DNA of 9,231 nucleotides from [Eubacterium] saphenum (GTDB lineage Bacteria > Bacillota > Clostridia > Oscillospirales > Ruminococcaceae). Below, piece after piece: positions 7,012 to 9,231 of the stretch. The notes beneath the pieces were generated by a model, which did not search any database, was not told where the DNA came from, and saw only the letters and a list, made by a program, of their open reading frames with translations. The DNA lies in contig SFHN01000051.1 in assembly GCA_004555635.1 (NCBI GenBank), positions 1 through 9,231 on the forward strand, read 5' to 3'. Made by a program: the position numbers and the translations under genes. How positions within the stretch are numbered: position 1 is the stretch's first letter; each line of letters opens with the position of its first letter.

Positions 7012-7623
7012 ATGAAGAAATTGCTTGCGACGGTTCTGCTTGCGGCGGTGACGACGCTTTCGGGCTGCTCCTCCGTCGGGATTAAGGACGGCGCGGTTAC
7101 GCTTAAAAAAGCGGATATACGCATAAGCTTTCCCGAGGGCTTTTCCGTTGTCACGGGAAGCGAGATGTACAAGCGGCTTGCCGAAAAGAGCGGCGGGGAA
7201 TACGCCGACGGAGCGGAGCTGAAGAAGGAGTGCAAACAGTCGGGTCAGGAGTACCTTGCGCTTGCCGAGGCGGAGGATGGCAGCGTTGTCTGCACCGTCA
7301 GCGCCTATGACACCGTAAATTCCGACGGCGACGAGATAACGGCTTCGGAGCTTGCCCGCGTAACCCACGATTCCACCATTTTCGGCTACCTTGCGGGTGG
7401 CTTTTCGACAGGCGACAACAGCAGCTTTACCGAAAGCATCGCTGCGGGAAAAAGCGCTTGGATATCGCATTTCGAGCTGCTTACGGGCGAGGGCGGCGAG
7501 TTTGTCCTCGGTCAGACGGAGTACACGATTTCCTCGGATGACAAAATCTACTCCGTGCAGGTTGTATATTCCTCCGAAAACTCGCGAAACACAGCTGAAA
7601 ATATCCTGATTGCTTCAGCGTGA
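7012..7623 (+). CDS. Predicted lipoprotein of unknown function
   Basis: A 203-residue exported lipoprotein. The N-terminus has two lysines, a hydrophobic stretch (residues 4-15) and a lipobox TLSGC with Cys19 as the acylation site, so it should be attached to the outer face of the membrane. I do not recognise a family. The mature part is a mixture of predicted strands and helices with a segment ADIRISFPEGFSVVTG that resembles the opening of PsbP/DcrB/Mog1-type lipoprotein domains (a strand then FPxGF); this is a weak pattern judgement. AAAGGA sits 7 bases before the ATG at 7012, 12 bases after the RluA stop, so it is probably the last gene of the run. No terminator hairpin is visible after the stop at 7621. 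Composition matches its upstream neighbours. It could serve the cell-surface acetylation pair or be unrelated. Confidence 0.8.
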   Translation: MKKLLATVLLAAVTTLSGCSSVGIKDGAVTLKKADIRISFPEGFSVVTGSEMYKRLAEKSGGEYADGAELKKECKQSGQEYLALAEAEDGSVVCTVSAYDTVNSDGDEITASELARVTHDSTIFGYLAGGFSTGDNSSFTESIAAGKSAWISHFELLTGEGGEFVLGQTEYTISSDDKIYSVQVVYSSENSRNTAENILIASA

Positions 7624-7655
7624 AAATGCACAATTTAGAAAATTTATATTAGCAC

Positions 7656-7684
7656 TTGATTTATCTGAATAAATAATGTATAAT
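7656..7684 (+). promoter_or_regulatory. Sigma-A type promoter for the PilZ gene
   Basis: A -35 box TTGATT (7656-7661) and a perfect -10 box TATAAT (7679-7684) are separated by exactly 17 bases, inside an AT-rich stretch that contrasts with the GC-richer coding DNA. Transcription should start near 7691, about 32 bases after the lipoprotein gene's stop region begins its non-coding tail and roughly 110 bases before the first possible PilZ start. Confidence 0.75.
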
Positions 7685-7690
7685 GAAAAT

Positions 7691-7799
7691 AAGATTATTA
7701 TGCCTGTTTGTTTCTTGGTGCGGCATATGCTGTGTTTCGGGCGGATAATTCTGATAATTTTTCGGTTTTCGGCGGCTTATTTGCCGCAGCTTCGGCACT
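7691..7799 (+). promoter_or_regulatory. Untranslated leader of the PilZ gene with a small GC hairpin
   Basis: Roughly 110 bases separate the predicted transcription start from the TTG at 7800. A 5-bp GC stem (GCGGC 7772-7776, GCCGC 7783-7787, loop of 6) lies just before the start. Weak pairing ATGCC (7700-7704) with GGCAT (7722-7726) is also possible. I see no match to a known riboswitch, including the cyclic di-GMP GEMM type. Function unknown. Confidence 0.3.
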
Positions 7800-8477
7800 T
7801 TGACTGACAAAATAACGGCGGAGGCGGTTTGTTACTCCCGAGAAAAGGGTTTGGTGCGTTTGTTATTCAGCAATAAAATAATTAAGATTGATATATTCGA
7901 CAAGAACAATGTTGTTGTGCTGAGCGCAGAAAAGGGCTTCATTTTCCCGAAAAACCTCGACTCCGACGAGGACAGCATTATTATCATCAAGGGAAAGAAT
8001 TTTCCCGAGATGGAGCGCGATACACGCGTTTCCGCGGTAACCACGCTGAAATCCGGCGAGCGCATAAAATATGCGGGCGTTGTTTCAATGTCGATGGATT
8101 CTCAGCTTAACGTAAAGGTGCTGAAAACGGGCGACACCGAGGTGCTTGAAGAACGCAGAAGGTACTTCAAGATAAAGGTGCGCGAGAATGGCAGGGTGCT
8201 GTTCTTTATGCGCGGCGAGGAAACGATTCGCTTTGACGAGCCGGAGGCTATGGCTATCCTTGACATAAATATCGGCGGCGTTTTTATGACGTCAGAATAC
8301 GAGTTTATGGCGGAGGACGTTGTTTGTATGGAGATTGACCTGTTCGACGACTACAAGCTTAACGCTATGGCAAAGATACTGCGTGTTCAGCGCGGAGCCG
8401 GTGGTGATCCACCGCATCCCCCTGCAGCCCGGCCAGGCCATGAACGGCACCTGGGCGGCGGAGCTGCACGTGATTGA
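7800..8477 (+). CDS. PilZ domain protein, YcgR-like, broken at its 3' end by a sequence junction
   Basis: PilZ proteins bind the second messenger cyclic di-GMP and change motility or surface polymer production. An N-terminal beta-rich region (about residues 18-110) precedes the PilZ domain, as in YcgR/YpfA. The domain opens with LEERRRYFKIKV; the RxxxR element reads R-R-Y-F-K (residues 120-124), with Lys for the second Arg, and the DxSxxG element reads DINIGG (155-160), with Asn for Ser. After ILRVQR (residue 198) the protein stops looking like PilZ: the last 27 or so codons are Pro/Gly-rich and are an out-of-frame reading of the adjoining glycoside hydrolase DNA. The native gene thus ends inside the domain near base 8390. 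The start is uncertain: TTG at 7800 has no ribosome binding site, while GTG at 7854 follows AAAAGGG at 7843-7849. It has its own promoter upstream. Confidence 0.75.
   Translation: MTDKITAEAVCYSREKGLVRLLFSNKIIKIDIFDKNNVVVLSAEKGFIFPKNLDSDEDSIIIIKGKNFPEMERDTRVSAVTTLKSGERIKYAGVVSMSMDSQLNVKVLKTGDTEVLEERRRYFKIKVRENGRVLFFMRGEETIRFDEPEAMAILDINIGGVFMTSEYEFMAEDVVCMEIDLFDDYKLNAMAKILRVQRGAGGDPPHPPAARPGHERHLGGGAARD
8380..8400. other. Abrupt junction between two unrelated sequences
   Basis: The PilZ frame loses family resemblance after about 8388-8394, and the glycoside hydrolase frame (+1 relative to it) becomes meaningful from about 8383-8392. G+C rises and codon choice shifts at the same point. No inverted repeats, transposase, integrase, tRNA or target duplication is visible on either side. 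Probably an assembly chimera; the exact base cannot be set without a reference. Confidence 0.75.
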
Positions 8478-9231
8478 CGGGATTCCCTACCTGTTCACCA
8501 CCATCTGCCCGGGCGGCGACTGGACGCAGGTGAAGAGCGTGGTGCTGCGCTGTCATGGGGATCCGCTGGACGAAAGCGCCTGGGAGGCCCCGCGCTACTG
8601 TGTCAAGGCGGACGGCTCCTGGCTGACCGAGGGCGGCATCTCCCTGGACATGACCTGGTTTCGCGACCACGGCGTGGACTATGTGATGTGGTCGGGCAGG
8701 AAAATCCGTTATGGCACCATGCCCCTGGTCATCGAGCCTGCGAATGTGTACATCGCCACCATCGACCCCGCCGCGCCCTGGCAGCTGACCAGCGAGCCGG
8801 TGTGCATCCTGCGGCCCATGCTGGGGTGGGATCGTTGCGAGACGGAGGTGGAGGAAGGCCCGTATCCGCTTCGCCACGGGGACAACCTGTTCGTCACGGT
8901 ATCCGGCTCCTCCACCGGCATGGCCGACCTGTACGCCGTGGGGCTGCTCCGGGCGAAAGCCGGCAGCGATCTGCTGAACCCCGCGTCCTGGGACTTCTGG
9001 CCCTATCCGCTTTTGACCAAGGAGAGCGTGCCTGGTGAGTTCGGCCCCGGCCACAACAACTTTGTCAGGGATCCTGAAACCGGCGATGACCTGATGGTCT
9101 ATCACGCCGTACCCCACGATGCGCAGGGTCGTACCCTTCGCCGCCATCCCGCCATGCGCCGCGTGCACTGGGCAGCGTCCGGCCTTCCTTATCTGGAAAT
9201 GACGCCGGAAAAGGATCTGGACCCCCGGTTC
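8383..9231 (+). CDS. Glycoside hydrolase family 43 protein, lacking both ends
   Basis: A five-bladed beta-propeller enzyme of family GH43, which typically removes arabinose or xylose from plant polysaccharides. The 283 codons visible are open to the window's last base. Motifs in order: GTWAAELHVIDGIPYLF (the family's WAPELH strand, with Ala for Pro), GGISLDMTWF with Asp89 (bases 8647-8649) as the probable pKa-modulating Asp, EEGPYPLRHG with Glu158 (bases 8854-8856) as the general acid, and GPGHNNFVRDPETGDD followed by VYHA with the conserved His224 (bases 9052-9054). The first propeller blade with the catalytic base Asp is missing upstream, where the PilZ gene stands instead, so as assembled it would be inactive and has no start or ribosome binding site of its own. 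Leu is mostly CTG, Ile is ATC or ATT and never ATA, unlike the genes to the left. No signal peptide region is visible. Substrate and subfamily cannot be set. Confidence 0.88.
   Translation, partial: MFSAEPVVIHRIPLQPGQAMNGTWAAELHVIDGIPYLFTTICPGGDWTQVKSVVLRCHGDPLDESAWEAPRYCVKADGSWLTEGGISLDMTWFRDHGVDYVMWSGRKIRYGTMPLVIEPANVYIATIDPAAPWQLTSEPVCILRPMLGWDRCETEVEEGPYPLRHGDNLFVTVSGSSTGMADLYAVGLLRAKAGSDLLNPASWDFWPYPLLTKESVPGEFGPGHNNFVRDPETGDDLMVYHAVPHDAQGRTLRRHPAMRRVHWAASGLPYLEMTPEKDLDPRF

Noticed and set aside
7683..7748. 21-codon open frame starting at ATG 7683 and resembling a short signal peptide
   Set aside because: Its start lies inside the -10 box, so it would not be in the transcript from the visible promoter.
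7700..7807. 35-codon small open frame in the PilZ leader whose stop overlaps the TTG at 7800
   Set aside because: It has no ribosome binding site and no codon pattern like the neighbours; overlap with the TTG could be chance.
8365..9168. Long 267-codon open frame on the - strand across the GH43 region
   Set aside because: It is antisense to a clear GH43 reading frame with catalytic motifs; its composition is rich in His, Gly, Ala, Pro and Arg, typical of a shadow frame in GC-rich DNA.
8383..9231. A novel PilZ-GH43 fusion enzyme linking cyclic di-GMP sensing to polysaccharide cleavage
   Set aside because: The two parts are in different frames, each domain is truncated, and composition changes at the join, so no single protein is encoded.

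Overview
The window reads as a contig fragment from a low-GC-phylum gut-type Clostridia (Ruminococcaceae/Oscillospirales-like), inferred from gene content: alanyl-tRNA synthetase, a HIT protein, DNA polymerase III delta, an RNase M5-type Toprim protein, an MBOAT/DHHW O-acetylation pair, an RluA-family pseudouridine synthase, a lipoprotein and a PilZ protein. All genes lie on the + strand. There are no rRNA or tRNA genes, insertion sequences or CRISPR arrays that I can see.

Layout. (1) Bases 2-1423 hold the C-terminal half of alaS, followed at once by a 13-bp hairpin. (2) Bases 1506-3468 hold a tight housekeeping run: HIT, holA and the RNase M5-like gene, with gaps of 3 and 1 bases. (3) Bases 3506-7623 hold a second run: MBOAT acyltransferase, DHHW protein, RluA-type synthase (4-base ATGA overlap) and an orphan lipoprotein. 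The first two look like a membrane plus extracytoplasmic O-acetylation machine; the last two may only share the transcript. A perfect 8-bp hairpin covers the likely ribosome binding site of the RluA gene, suggesting translational coupling. (4) Bases 7624-7799 are AT-rich and carry a near-consensus sigma-A promoter (TTGATT, 17 bases, TATAAT) for a PilZ-domain gene.

(5) Near base 8383-8395 the sequence changes character. The PilZ reading frame stops making sense in mid-domain, and a different frame becomes an N-terminally truncated family 43 glycoside hydrolase that is open to the window's end. G+C and codon choice change at the same place (30 of 60 bases G+C in 8041-8100, 39 of 60 in 8521-8580; ATA isoleucine codons are common before and absent after). 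The simplest reading is a chimeric join of two genomes in an assembly; a real recombination that broke both genes is the alternative.

I do not see a convincing new defence or mobile system. The points most worth a second look are the junction, the sequestered ribosome binding site before the RluA gene, the unusual PilZ motif residues, and the acetylation pair with its uncharacterised lipoprotein neighbour.
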